A stretch of 64,000 nucleotides of DNA from Cytobacillus horneckiae (lineage in GTDB: Bacteria > Bacillota > Bacilli > Bacillales > Cytobacillaceae): contig NZ_PISD01000050.1 of assembly GCF_002835735.1 (NCBI RefSeq), positions 54,916 to 118,915 of the forward strand, read 5' to 3'. Shown piece after piece: positions 8,756 to 17,688 of the stretch (positions are counted from its first letter, which is position 1; the number at the start of each line of letters is the position of its first letter). The notes under the pieces were generated by a model. That model was not told the origin of the DNA. It made no database searches and saw only the letters and a list, made by a program, of their open reading frames with translations. The translations under genes and the position numbers were made by a program.

Positions 8756-10912
8756 GTGAAAAAAAGAGAGAAAAAGAAAAAAAAGAATGTGATTTCACTA
8801 AGAATCAATATCATGTTTTTTGTCGTATTTTTATTGTTTTCGGTATTGATTTTTAGACTGGGGATGGTTCAAATTGTATTCGGGGACGATTTTAAAAGAG
8901 AAATAGAAAGAAAGGTAGAAGTCCCGGTAAATACTTCTGTTCCAAGAGGGCAAATCTATGATAGAAATGGAAATTTAGTTGTCGGCAATGTTCCGCAAAA
9001 GGCAATAACATATACGAGGTCACATGCTGTTTCTCAGGATGAGATGCTAAAGACGGCAAAGCTTCTTGCGGTGATGATAAATAAGGATTCAGAGGAAGAT
9101 TTTAAAGCAATTACACAAAGGGATCGTGAAGATTTCTGGATTATCGAGAATCCCAATGAAGCAAAAGAAAAGATAACGAAGGAAGATGAAAAGCGTTTTA
9201 AGGAGCAAGAACTAAGTCAAGAAGAATATAATAAAAAAGTGTATGATTTAACAAGGAAAAGAATTACAGAAGAAGAGCTTCATTCTTTTTCGAAAGAGGA
9301 ATTAGAAGTTTTGACTATTTTTCGTGAAATGGCCAGCAGCATTGCACTCACCCCTCATATCATAAAGAATAAAGATGTCGGTGAGGAAGAATTTGCTGTC
9401 GTAAGTGAAAACCTACATCTATTGCCCGGAATCAATACAACGGTAGACTGGGATCGCTACAATGCCTATACGGATGAGGATGGCAATGCGACTTTAAGTT
9501 CTGTTTTGGGAAAAATCACGACGTCAAAAGAGGGGCTGCCGCAAGATATGCTGCAATATTACGAAGCGCGCGGCTACAGTAGGAATGACCGTGTGGGAAA
9601 GAGCTACCTCGAACTGCAATATGAAGACGTTCTTCAAGGACAAAAGCAAATTGTAAAAAATTATACAGATAAAGCTGGAAATGTAACCGAGACAGAGGTT
9701 GTCAGAGAAGGCAAGGCAGGCAAAGACCTAGTTTTAGCCACTGATCTCGAATTCCAGCAGGAAGTTGAAAAAATTATTGAGAGAAGACTAGGTGCCATGA
9801 GAGGCGGATATATGGACCGTGCTTTTGTGTCAGTAATGGATCCGAATACAGGTGAGATGCTGGCAATGGCCGGAAAGCAATATGTGAAAGATAAGGACAC
9901 GTATCAAACACAAGTACAGGATTTCGCTTTAGGCAATATGACGACATCTTATTCGATGGGGTCTGCTGTGAAGGGCGCGACGGTGCTAGCGGGTTATCAG
10001 GAAGGGGTAATCTCTCCACGCGATGTCCTTGTAGATAGACCATTGGAATTTAAAGGTACACCTACAAAAAGATCTTGGAATACTCATGGTTTTGGTCCTA
10101 TTAATGACCTTTTTGCACTTAAAAGATCCTCCAATGTATATATGTTTTTAATTGCAATGAAAATGGGCGGGCAGCAGTATTATGTTCCAAATGGTCCATT
10201 AAGCGTTGATAAAAACGTTGCAATAACTAAGCTAAGGAATAATTTCAACCAATTTGGCTTAGGGGTCAGAACAGGAATCGATTTGCCTGGAGAGCAGGTC
10301 GGATTTGGGCCGGGACAAGAACCGCCTGCTGGCGGTAATACGCTCGACTTTGCAATCGGCCAATTTGATACTTATACGCCGCTGCAGCTCGTACAATATG
10401 TATCTACGATTGCAAATGGAGGCTACCGAATTCAACCTCAAATGGTGAAAGAAATAAGAGAACCAAGTATGAATGAAGGACAATTAGGACCAGTCTATCA
10501 AGATATGAATACGAAAGTTTTAAATAAAGTTAATATGAAAGACGAATGGATTGATCGTGTTAAAGAAGGATTTAGACAAGTAGTAAATGATTCGCAAGGT
10601 ACAGCCTACTCCTCCATCAAAAACAAACAATACAAAATCGCCGGCAAGACAGGTACTGCGCAAGCACTGTATGATGGTCCAATCCAAGTTAAGCCAAAGC
10701 CGATGCTTTGGAATTTAACCTTCGCTGGATATGCGCCATATGATAATCCGGAAATTGCACTTTCTGTTGTTGTGCCTTGGTCTTCGACAGACAAAACGCA
10801 TATCAACTTAGATATTGCCGATGATGTATTCAAGGCCTATTTTGATTTAAAAGAAAAAAGGGCTAACGATGAACCGTCAAATGATGAAAAAGACGAAGAA
10901 GCAGCGGAATGA
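8756..10912 (+). CDS. pbpA: Class B penicillin-binding protein (PBP2 / PbpA type transpeptidase)
   Basis: A 718-residue D,D-transpeptidase for peptidoglycan cross-linking. A lysine-rich cytoplasmic N-terminus is followed by one membrane anchor near residues 18-40. The PBP dimerisation region carries PRGQIYDRNGN near 62-72. The catalytic motifs are SAVK (403-406, Ser403 nucleophile), SSN (458-460) and KTG (631-633). Length and N-terminus match B. subtilis PbpA/PbpH, which act in side-wall elongation. The C-terminus is a short acidic tail. The GTG start follows a G-rich ribosome site. The gene is monocistronic with its own terminator. Which of PbpA or PbpH is the true orthologue is not settled. 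Confidence 0.9.
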   Translation: MKKREKKKKKNVISLRINIMFFVVFLLFSVLIFRLGMVQIVFGDDFKREIERKVEVPVNTSVPRGQIYDRNGNLVVGNVPQKAITYTRSHAVSQDEMLKTAKLLAVMINKDSEEDFKAITQRDREDFWIIENPNEAKEKITKEDEKRFKEQELSQEEYNKKVYDLTRKRITEEELHSFSKEELEVLTIFREMASSIALTPHIIKNKDVGEEEFAVVSENLHLLPGINTTVDWDRYNAYTDEDGNATLSSVLGKITTSKEGLPQDMLQYYEARGYSRNDRVGKSYLELQYEDVLQGQKQIVKNYTDKAGNVTETEVVREGKAGKDLVLATDLEFQQEVEKIIERRLGAMRGGYMDRAFVSVMDPNTGEMLAMAGKQYVKDKDTYQTQVQDFALGNMTTSYSMGSAVKGATVLAGYQEGVISPRDVLVDRPLEFKGTPTKRSWNTHGFGPINDLFALKRSSNVYMFLIAMKMGGQQYYVPNGPLSVDKNVAITKLRNNFNQFGLGVRTGIDLPGEQVGFGPGQEPPAGGNTLDFAIGQFDTYTPLQLVQYVSTIANGGYRIQPQMVKEIREPSMNEGQLGPVYQDMNTKVLNKVNMKDEWIDRVKEGFRQVVNDSQGTAYSSIKNKQYKIAGKTGTAQALYDGPIQVKPKPMLWNLTFAGYAPYDNPEIALSVVVPWSSTDKTHINLDIADDVFKAYFDLKEKRANDEPSNDEKDEEAAE

Positions 10913-10926
10913 ATATAGTATAATAG

Positions 10927-10960
10927 AAAAGCATCGGAAATTTTCGATGCTTTCTTTTTG
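10927..10960 (+). terminator. Rho-independent terminator after the PBP gene
   Basis: AAGCATCG (10929-10936) pairs with CGATGCTT (10945-10952), followed by a T-rich stretch. Confidence 0.85.
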
Positions 10961-11014
10961 TTTTTAAAAAGTTAACTAAGAAAGATTACTAAACAAATGA
11001 GGAGTTTGGCTGAT

Positions 11015-11911
11015 TTGAACAAACAGGGTGTAGTCTCTTTTGGAGAGGTCATCGTTGACTATATTAGTAATAATAAAGATAATACAAGCTTTAAACAGTT
11101 TATTGGCGGTGCGACTGTCAATGTCGCAGTAAGACTTGCCAGAAAGGGAATTTCATCAACATATTTAACAAAGCTGGGCGATGATGAGGATGGGGTTTTC
11201 GTAAAAGAAGAATTGGTGAATGAAGCCGTCAACATGAACGAATGTAGTATGACGACGACAAAGAAAGTGTGCAAAGTGTATGTTCATCAAAATGAGAATG
11301 GAGATCGAATTTTCCATTCATATCAAAATCCTACTCCTAATGAATGGCTACTGGATTCAGAGATAAATTCACACATATTTATAGATACAAAAGTGACCTA
11401 TTTTGGTTCTGGCACATTGTTTCATGAAAAATCAAGAAGGACGACAGAAACAATTCTTGAACTGGCAGAAAATTTTCATCAAATCATTGCTTTTGATACA
11501 AATATTCGTCTAAAGAGATGGGAAAGTGCCGAGCTTTGCAAAAAAACGATTGCAGCCTTTATTAGCCGGGCGCATATTGTGAAAATGGCTGAAGATGAAT
11601 TGTTATTCTTAACTAATACAAATTCTGTAAAGGAAGGATTAGCCGTTGCTGTTAAATGGGCTATCCCTTATTTGTTTGTCACAAGAGGAAAAGAAGGGGC
11701 CATTGCATTGCATAACCAGCAATACATTTCGACTGAAGGACTGAATGTGACTGTTGTGGATTCAACCGGTGCAGGCGATGCTTTTATGGCAGCTGTAATT
11801 GAAACTTTTCATGACAAAGGGCTGCCGCAATCCAAGACGGATTTAGAAGAGCTGCTAACATATGCGAATGGTGTAGGTGCAAAAGCAGTAACTAAAATGG
11901 GTGCATTATAA
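11015..11911 (+). CDS. PfkB-family sugar kinase (fructokinase-like)
   Basis: A 298-residue ribokinase/PfkB-fold kinase. The N-terminal GEVIVDYI and GGATVNVAVRLARKG regions form the substrate site. The C-terminal signature DSTGAGDAF, near residue 252, carries the catalytic aspartate and anion hole. The TTG at 11015 is chosen because GAGGAG (10999-11004) lies ten bases upstream; the in-frame ATG at 10997 overlaps that ribosome site and has none of its own. Fructokinase is the closest general assignment. The gene is not adjacent to sugar transport genes, so the substrate stays open. Confidence 0.82.
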   Translation: MNKQGVVSFGEVIVDYISNNKDNTSFKQFIGGATVNVAVRLARKGISSTYLTKLGDDEDGVFVKEELVNEAVNMNECSMTTTKKVCKVYVHQNENGDRIFHSYQNPTPNEWLLDSEINSHIFIDTKVTYFGSGTLFHEKSRRTTETILELAENFHQIIAFDTNIRLKRWESAELCKKTIAAFISRAHIVKMAEDELLFLTNTNSVKEGLAVAVKWAIPYLFVTRGKEGAIALHNQQYISTEGLNVTVVDSTGAGDAFMAAVIETFHDKGLPQSKTDLEELLTYANGVGAKAVTKMGAL

Positions 11912-11963
11912 AAGTAAAAAAGCATACGTAGAGTTTTTTAGCAATGCAGTACCCATCAAGCAG

Positions 11964-12035
11964 AAAAAAGGAGCACCGGTATCTACTACTTTTCAAAAGA
12001 AATGTCTTTGAGAAAGAATTCGAATCCTGTGCTCC
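11964..12035 (-). terminator. Possible long-loop terminator for the minus-strand 12041 gene
   Basis: On the minus strand GGAGCACAGG (12035-12026) pairs with CCGGTGCTCC (11979-11970) with one mismatch and is followed by T6. The loop is about 46 bases, longer than usual. Confidence 0.5.
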
Positions 12036-12040
12036 CTGCT

Positions 12041-12298
12041 TTATATAAGCTCCAGTATTTCATTATGAATTTGAACAAAATAGTTTTCCAACTGGTGTTG
12101 AAATCTTTCCTGTTCTTTCGCATAGAGTGAGTCAACAAGTGGTACAAGCTTATAAAACTCCTCCTCGATAATTTCATTATTTTCTAGTAGAATAATAGCC
12201 TTCCATAAATCTTCACCGTGCTTATTTAAATTGCAGGCTAGGTTTACGGCATCGATTTTCAATAGAGCAGAGGTAAGCTGGCATAAATAATTCCTCAT
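12041..12298 (-). CDS. Small hypothetical protein, possibly N-terminally truncated
   Basis: An 85-codon frame with protein-like composition: hydrophilic, probably helical (LKIDAVNLACNLNKHGED, YAKEQERFQHQLENY). I do not recognise the family. The ATG at 12298 has its nearest GGAGG 17 bases upstream, too far to be convincing. Translation in the same frame continues upstream as EEWLYWQQEEIKKSD, which also looks coding, up to two consecutive stops at 12362-12367. Beyond them an ATG pair (12410-12415) opens the same frame. This suggests a gene damaged near its start, or translation from an unrecognised start. Confidence 0.45.
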   Translation of the reverse strand: MRNYLCQLTSALLKIDAVNLACNLNKHGEDLWKAIILLENNEIIEEEFYKLVPLVDSLYAKEQERFQHQLENYFVQIHNEILELI

Positions 12299-12490
12299 GT
12301 CTGACTTCTTTATTTCCTCCTGCTGCCAATACAGCCACTCTTCATGGCCGCCGCCTGAGTATTATTAATGGAGCCATTGCGCTTCTAGATGAATGGATAA
12401 ATTTGGCTTCATCATCGCATTTCAAATCTCATTACCTGTACGGAACTTTCCATGCTTATTTTTGTATTTCAAACCTTTTTCCACTAAAAA

Positions 12491-13648
12491 CTAGCCTTTT
12501 AATGCAAATTGAATCATCAATTTTATGCCAGCAGGCAAGGCAGCTTCATCAATATCAAATTTTGGATGGTGATGTGGATATTGGCTGATTTCGCTTTTCA
12601 TCCCGACATTAATAAACGCTCCGATTTTTTCTTTTACGTAAAACCCGAAATCCTCAGCGCCCATTGATGGCTGAAGCTCTGTAAATGCGTCTTCACCAAA
12701 GGTTTCAATAATCACTTTTTTAGCGACCTCGCAAGCTTCTGGATGATTATACACCGGTGGAGTTCCAGGCGTATACTGATAATGGCCGATTGCACCAAAG
12801 CTTGCACAGATGGACTTTGTCAATTGCTCTGTTTTCTCATACATCATTTGTGCAGCATCAAATGTCATTGCTCTGATTGTCCCTTGAATTTTAACTTCAT
12901 GGGGGATGACATTATAGGAATGACCTGCCTGCATTCCGCCAATAGAAATGACACCTGCATGTAAAGGATGAAGACTTCTGCTGACGACTGATTGAAATGC
13001 CTGGATGAGGTGAGTTGAGATATATACAGGGTCAATGGCATCCTGCGGCTGTCCGCCATGTCCGCCAACACCTTCAATGATAATATCAAAGTCATCACTA
13101 GAAGCCATTGCAAAACCTTCAGCAAAACCGATTTTTCCGAGAGGAACGTCTGACATGAGGTGAATGCCGTAAATCGCATCAACGCCATTCAGCACGCCTT
13201 CTTCCACCAGTTTTTTAGCACCGCTTGGCGATTCCTCTTCTGAGCTTTGAAATATAAACACAATATTATTTTTTATCATTTTCGCGTTTGCTGTCATCCA
13301 TTTTGCAGCTGCTAATAATATGGCGGTGTGGCCGTCATGGCCACAGCCGTGCATCACACCGGGTATTGTTGAAACACATGGTTTATCTTCATCCTCCTGA
13401 AGAGGAAGAGCATCCATATCCGCCCGCAAAGCGATCGTCCTTTTACCTTCTGTTCCTTGAAAACGAGCGACAACATTAGGTGCTGAGAAATGCATGTCTG
13501 GAGAAAGGCCAAATTCTTTTAATCTTTCAATTACATATTCTGCCGTTTTATATTCTTGCCCTGATAACTCTGGGTACATATGAAAGTGGCGGCGCTGTTC
13601 AATCGTCCAGTTTTGTAATTCTAAGTCTACTATATTCGTTTTTAACAT
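12491..13648 (-). CDS. M20-family metal-dependent amidohydrolase (N-acyl amino acid / hippurate type)
   Basis: A 385-residue zinc/cobalt peptidase family M20D enzyme. The metal-binding motif MHGCGHDGHTA and the general-base EEE (SSEEESPSGAKKLVEEG) are present, as is the dimerisation domain motif GGHGGQP. Such enzymes hydrolyse N-acyl-L-amino acids, N-acetyl-diaminopimelate or related amides. The ATG follows GGAGGAAAAAGC. It lies 21 bases downstream of a YfcC-type permease on the same strand, so import of an acylated amino acid or peptide followed by deacylation is a reasonable inference. The exact substrate is unknown. Confidence 0.88.
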   Translation of the reverse strand: MLKTNIVDLELQNWTIEQRRHFHMYPELSGQEYKTAEYVIERLKEFGLSPDMHFSAPNVVARFQGTEGKRTIALRADMDALPLQEDEDKPCVSTIPGVMHGCGHDGHTAILLAAAKWMTANAKMIKNNIVFIFQSSEEESPSGAKKLVEEGVLNGVDAIYGIHLMSDVPLGKIGFAEGFAMASSDDFDIIIEGVGGHGGQPQDAIDPVYISTHLIQAFQSVVSRSLHPLHAGVISIGGMQAGHSYNVIPHEVKIQGTIRAMTFDAAQMMYEKTEQLTKSICASFGAIGHYQYTPGTPPVYNHPEACEVAKKVIIETFGEDAFTELQPSMGAEDFGFYVKEKIGAFINVGMKSEISQYPHHHPKFDIDEAALPAGIKLMIQFALKG

Positions 13649-13669
13649 GCTTTTTCCTCCGTCTTTCTT

Positions 13670-15097
13670 TTAAAATGGTCCATACCCAATTGCATGGGCG
13701 ATAAGCAAAAAGATGATGCCGATTCCTACTTGAATGAGAACAAGCGGCCATACCCACTTCACCCATTTAGTATAAGGAATGCCAGCGACGGCCAATCCGG
13801 CAATGAGAACACCAGAGGTAGGGAAGATGGAGTTAGTTACACCATCGCCAAGCTGGAATGCCAGCACTGCTGTTTGTCTAGTAACGCCGACAAGATCAGC
13901 AAGCGGGGCCATTATCGGCATTGTCAGTGCAGCCTGTCCGCTTCCAGAAGGAACGAGGAAATTGATGCATAATTGCACAAAGAACATGCCGATAGCTGTG
14001 AGTGCAGGCGCAATGTTATTAAGCATTTCAGATGCATAATAAAGAATGGGATCCATCATTTTTCCGTCCTGAAAAATCACGAGAATGGCTTGCGCAAAAC
14101 CGATAATCAGTGCACCGCTTAAAACTTCCATCGCTCCAATAATAAAGCTGTCAGCTATCTTATTTGAATGAAGCTTTCCAATTATCCCAATTATGACACC
14201 GAATAGTAGGAATAATCCAGCAATTTCTGTGATATACCAGCCATATTTCATAACACCAAAAATGAGAACAACAAAATTAATTAAAAAAACAGCGAGCACC
14301 CATTTATGGCGGGTCTCTAACTTAGCATCCGGCGCAATATTTTTAGTATTTGCAGGGTCAAAATTGCCAAAATACTTTATTTGGGGATGCTTTTTTACTT
14401 TTTTCGCATATCTATAAACAAAAATGACGCCTGCAGCATAAAACACTGCCAATAGTGCCAGCCGCAAACCCATACCGGAAAACGTTGGGAGTTCAGCGAT
14501 GCTTTGGGCAACACCGATGTTAAATGGATTCATTACAGCAGCCATAAAGCCAATGTTTGCACCAATAGAAACGATGGCAAAACCGACAAATGCGTCAAAT
14601 CCAAGTGCGATTGCTAGCGGGGTGACAATGGCAATATAAATAATCGTTTCTTCAGCTAATCCCATCAATGTTCCTCCAGCTGCGAAGAAGAGCATCAGCA
14701 CAGGGATTAAAAACATTTCTTTATTTGCGAGCTTTCTTGACATGGTGACAATTAATGCATCTAGTGCTCCAGTCGCTTTTAAAATACCAAAAGCGCCGCC
14801 AACCATGAGCACGAAGAAGATGATTCCGCCGCCATTCACCATTCCTTTATGTATACTTGTAAAAATATCAAAAAAACCTACTGGGGCTGACTCAGTTTTT
14901 TGAAAGGAATCTGGAATTACCATCGTTCGTCCGTCTTGCTCAACTCTTTCGTATTCACCAGCAGGCACAAAATAAGTTAATATAGCGGAAATGACGATAA
15001 TGGAAAAAATAAGCACAAATGCGTTAATATTTTTTATTCCTTTTCCTGAGGTGTTTATTTCAGTTTTTTTCGTGTTGCTGTCTGCTAATTTTGCCAT
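13670..15097 (-). CDS. YfcC-family membrane transporter (C4-dicarboxylate/amino acid type)
   Basis: A 475-residue polytopic membrane protein of the YfcC family, related to arginine/ornithine-type and C4-dicarboxylate carriers. After a charged N-terminus comes a first helix (INAFVLIFSIIVISA) and then FVPAGEYERV, typical of the family. GLAEETIIYIAIVTPLAIALG and the C-terminal NFLVPSGSGQAALTMPIMAPL re-entrant-like motif are conserved landmarks. The ATG follows AAAAGGAGC. It is first in an operon with the M20 amidohydrolase and has a clear promoter at 15124-15152. The substrate is not known. Confidence 0.85.
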   Translation of the reverse strand: MAKLADSNTKKTEINTSGKGIKNINAFVLIFSIIVISAILTYFVPAGEYERVEQDGRTMVIPDSFQKTESAPVGFFDIFTSIHKGMVNGGGIIFFVLMVGGAFGILKATGALDALIVTMSRKLANKEMFLIPVLMLFFAAGGTLMGLAEETIIYIAIVTPLAIALGFDAFVGFAIVSIGANIGFMAAVMNPFNIGVAQSIAELPTFSGMGLRLALLAVFYAAGVIFVYRYAKKVKKHPQIKYFGNFDPANTKNIAPDAKLETRHKWVLAVFLINFVVLIFGVMKYGWYITEIAGLFLLFGVIIGIIGKLHSNKIADSFIIGAMEVLSGALIIGFAQAILVIFQDGKMMDPILYYASEMLNNIAPALTAIGMFFVQLCINFLVPSGSGQAALTMPIMAPLADLVGVTRQTAVLAFQLGDGVTNSIFPTSGVLIAGLAVAGIPYTKWVKWVWPLVLIQVGIGIIFLLIAHAIGYGPF

Positions 15098-15123
15098 TGG
15101 ATAGCTCCTTTTTCGTTTTTTAG

Positions 15124-15152
15124 ATTGTATATTAAAATAATAATTAAGGCAA
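15124..15152 (-). promoter_or_regulatory. Sigma-A promoter of the yfcC-amidohydrolase operon
   Basis: Minus strand: -35 TTGCCT (15152-15147), 17-base spacer, -10 TACAAT (15129-15124), about 27 bases ahead of the start codon. Confidence 0.7.
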
Positions 15153-15229
15153 TAGAATATTTAGAATTTTTCATATAATGAAATACATTAAGCATACTTA
15201 TGTTTATAGATCAAGAGTGAAGGTGAATA

Positions 15230-16046
15230 ATGATGAAAATCGTATCTTTTAATGCTTTCCGTACAATCGGAATGCCTGGTGTGTATTATATTAAGCCAGA
15301 GTACATGTTTAAGGACTTGAAGTAATTAGACAGGCGGATATAGTTATTTCTAGAAACTTGGCAGGTTCCTGCACTCGTTTATGGATTAAAGAAAAAAATC
15401 TTTCCTAGTATTGAAACGTTACAGTTAGGATTCAGCAAGGTGGAAATGACTAGGGAACTGTGGACAGTTGCGCCGCAAAATGAACCATATAAATTCACGC
15501 GAATACAGTACGTAATAGAGAATTTATCTTGGAGACCTTTCCTTTTCCATTTGTTGTGAAGGAAGTAAGAAGCTCAATGGGTAATGGGGTTTATCATATC
15601 CAGTCACAACAGGATTTTCTTGTTACACAAAAAAGGTTGATATTCTGTATGTTCAGGAATATATAGAAAATGATGGAAAAAATTTCGTATTTGTGTTGTT
15701 GGGGACCAAATTTTGACTTCTTATTGGAGAGTCAGTTTAAAAGGAGAGTTCCTTCATAATCTGGTACAAGGTGGAGAGCTATGTGATGATTTTATCCCCC
15801 AAGAAGCCTGTGATTTAATATTTTTCTATTGCAAGAGAGTTGAATATTAATCATGCTGGCTTCGATGTAATGGGTAGCGGTGGGAAATATTTTATTTTAG
15901 AATTTAATGTCCTTTTTGGCAATCAAGGGTTAAATTTTATGGGCGTCTCAGCTAAACAGGCGATTTACAACTATATTTTACGTGATTTCACACCGCCGTT
16001 TCCAACGTCGCCATCACCATTAAATCCAAATAAAGTCATATCATAA
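15230..16046 (+). pseudogene. Decayed ATP-grasp (RimK-like) ligase gene
   Basis: Fragments of one protein are spread over different frames. The start MMKIVSFNAFRTIGMPG...YIKPEYMFKDLK stops at a TAA at about 15323. Later pieces read PSIETLQLGFSKVEMTRELW, then the ATP-grasp core FVVKEVRSSMGNGVYHI, then ILYVQEYIENDGKNF, then an open stretch (15840-16046) with NINHAGFDVMGSGGKYFILEFN containing the metal-binding D...E/N residues. At least one stop and several frameshifts are needed to join them. The ribosome site AAGGTGAATA before the start is still present. The ancestral role was probably peptide or glutamate ligation, but no function should remain. Confidence 0.82.
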
Positions 16047-16051
16047 AACAG

Positions 16052-16082
16052 AAAAGGACGCCTAAAAATATGGTGTCTTTTT
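16052..16082. terminator. Hairpin terminator between the pseudogene and the aminotransferase
   Basis: AAAAGGACGCC (16052-16062) pairs with GGTGTCTTTTT (16072-16082) using G-T pairs. It lies between convergent units and can serve both. Confidence 0.75.
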
Positions 16083-16091
16083 CATTCATCC

Positions 16092-17474
16092 CTATGTTAA
16101 CTTATTTAGCGCTGCCTCAAATGCCTCCAAAGTGAGAGCAATTTCTTTATCACCATGTACTGTAGACATGCTGCATCGATTTAAAGGCTTTGTGTAAATT
16201 CCTTCATTTAAAAGAGCAAAGTCCAACTTTTTTCTCCAAGCAAAATCTGCAGTTTGCAGCTCCCTGTAATTGCTTATCCTCTCTTGATCAGTTATCACGA
16301 TATTAAATATCGATCCGATTCCAACTGTTTGTAGTGGAATCCCTTTTCTTGAAAACAGTTCATGGATGCCTTTTTTTAATGCTGCGGTTTTTCCCATCAC
16401 ATGATGCATCTCTTGCTCCAGAACGGCAATGGTTGTCATGCCAGCAGCGAGAATTGTTGGATGGCCGTTATATGTACCGCTATGAAAAAGCACCTCTTTA
16501 GCTGCTGATTGACTGCTGTGACTGTTATCAAATACATCTGAAAAAGCGGAAGGGGCGCTGATCATCATAATATCTTCTTTGCCGCCAACGATGCCAATTG
16601 GAAACCCGCCGCCAACTACTTTTCCTAACGTAGTTAAGTCAGGGTTTACACTATAGAAGGATTGTGCGCCACCTAATCCGATTCTGAATCCGGTTTTCAC
16701 CTCATCAAATATTAATAAAATTCCGAGCTGCTGCGTAATCTCTCTTAGTCCAGTCATAAACTGCTCGCTTGTAGGAATATATCCGCTTTGAACAGGTTCT
16801 AAGATAACAGCGGCTAGTTCGTGCTGATGCTTAGTTAATATTTCTGCCGTCGCCTCCAAATTGTTAAATGGAAGCGTGATTGTATGTTCCTGATGGTATG
16901 GATCAACTCCCTTTGATTCGATTAATGACAATGGTGTCGACTCTGGACCAGCTTCGTGAACAGGCGGGTTCACGCTAATTAACATTTGGTCATAGCCGCC
17001 GTGATAATGGCCTTCAAATTTAGCAAGCTTATGTTTGCCCGTATAGGCGTAGGATAACCTGATGGCAAGGAGCGTTGCTTCTGTGCCGGAATTGGTATAG
17101 CGTATTTTATCCATTGAAGGATATAAGTTAACTAACTTTTTCGCCATCTCGATTTCAAGCTGATGAGGTGTGCCGAATAATACGGTGCCATGTTCCTTCA
17201 TTTGAGTTTCTAGCGCATTTATTATTTCTGGATGACCATGTCCGAGCATAAGTGAGCCATAGGATAATAAATAATCTATATACTTATTATCATCAGCATC
17301 ATATAGATACGCGCCATCGCCCTTTTTCATAAAAATAGGGTAAGGATCAAAATATTTTATGTTTGCTGTTACTCCGCCAGGCATGTACTTTTCTGCTTCT
17401 TTAGATAGCTCATAAGATATGTTTGTTTTTTCTTTGAATCCATCAGTTATTTCGTCCGAATAACGAACTTTCAT
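16092..17474 (-). CDS. Class III aminotransferase, glutamate-1-semialdehyde aminomutase-like
   Basis: A 460-residue PLP enzyme of the HemL-like branch of class III aminotransferases. Landmarks are the N-terminal MPGGVTANIKYFDPYPIF, the NSGTEATLLAIRLS cofactor phosphate region, the FDEVKTGFR aspartate motif and the PLP lysine in TLGKVVGGGFPIG. The tetrapyrrole enzyme is usually about 430 residues and sits with hem genes, so this solitary copy probably acts on another amino compound. The ATG at 17474 is preferred over an upstream GTG because AAGAGGTG lies six bases before it. It faces the RpiR regulator across two large inverted repeats, which suggests control by that regulator. Confidence 0.85.
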   Translation of the reverse strand: MKVRYSDEITDGFKEKTNISYELSKEAEKYMPGGVTANIKYFDPYPIFMKKGDGAYLYDADDNKYIDYLLSYGSLMLGHGHPEIINALETQMKEHGTVLFGTPHQLEIEMAKKLVNLYPSMDKIRYTNSGTEATLLAIRLSYAYTGKHKLAKFEGHYHGGYDQMLISVNPPVHEAGPESTPLSLIESKGVDPYHQEHTITLPFNNLEATAEILTKHQHELAAVILEPVQSGYIPTSEQFMTGLREITQQLGILLIFDEVKTGFRIGLGGAQSFYSVNPDLTTLGKVVGGGFPIGIVGGKEDIMMISAPSAFSDVFDNSHSSQSAAKEVLFHSGTYNGHPTILAAGMTTIAVLEQEMHHVMGKTAALKKGIHELFSRKGIPLQTVGIGSIFNIVITDQERISNYRELQTADFAWRKKLDFALLNEGIYTKPLNRCSMSTVHGDKEIALTLEAFEAALNKLT

Positions 17475-17498
17475 CACTAGCACCTCTTATTTAAGAAA

Positions 17499-17608
17499 TA
17501 TATATTTCATAAATATTCAATTATGAAATATATAGACCATATTACGACAGATAAAAAGTTTTGTGAAGTAAATATTTCTTAATTTAACAATAATGAAATA
17601 TTTACTTC
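17499..17608. promoter_or_regulatory. Two perfect 14-bp inverted repeats between aminotransferase and rpiR
   Basis: IR1 has arms TATATATTTCATAA (17499-17512) and TTATGAAATATATA (17521-17534). IR2 has arms GAAGTAAATATTTC (17565-17578) and GAAATATTTACTTC (17595-17608). All four arms contain GAAATAT or its complement. Their position between divergent genes, one of them an RpiR-type regulator, makes them the likely operators of that regulator. Confidence 0.72.
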
Positions 17609-17688
17609 TGTGCGAACTAAACGATAGGCTTTTTTACTTTAGTATCGTATAATGTCCTATATGAAGAAATAGTTAGGAATGGATAAAC

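Noticed and set aside
11986..12177. 63-codon minus-strand frame overlapping the 12041 gene
   Set aside because: The competing frame has more protein-like composition, and this one runs into the terminator-like hairpin.
16092..17474. Assignment as HemL of tetrapyrrole synthesis
   Set aside because: It is longer than usual HemL, stands away from hem genes and is paired with an RpiR regulator, so only a HemL-like class III aminotransferase is claimed.
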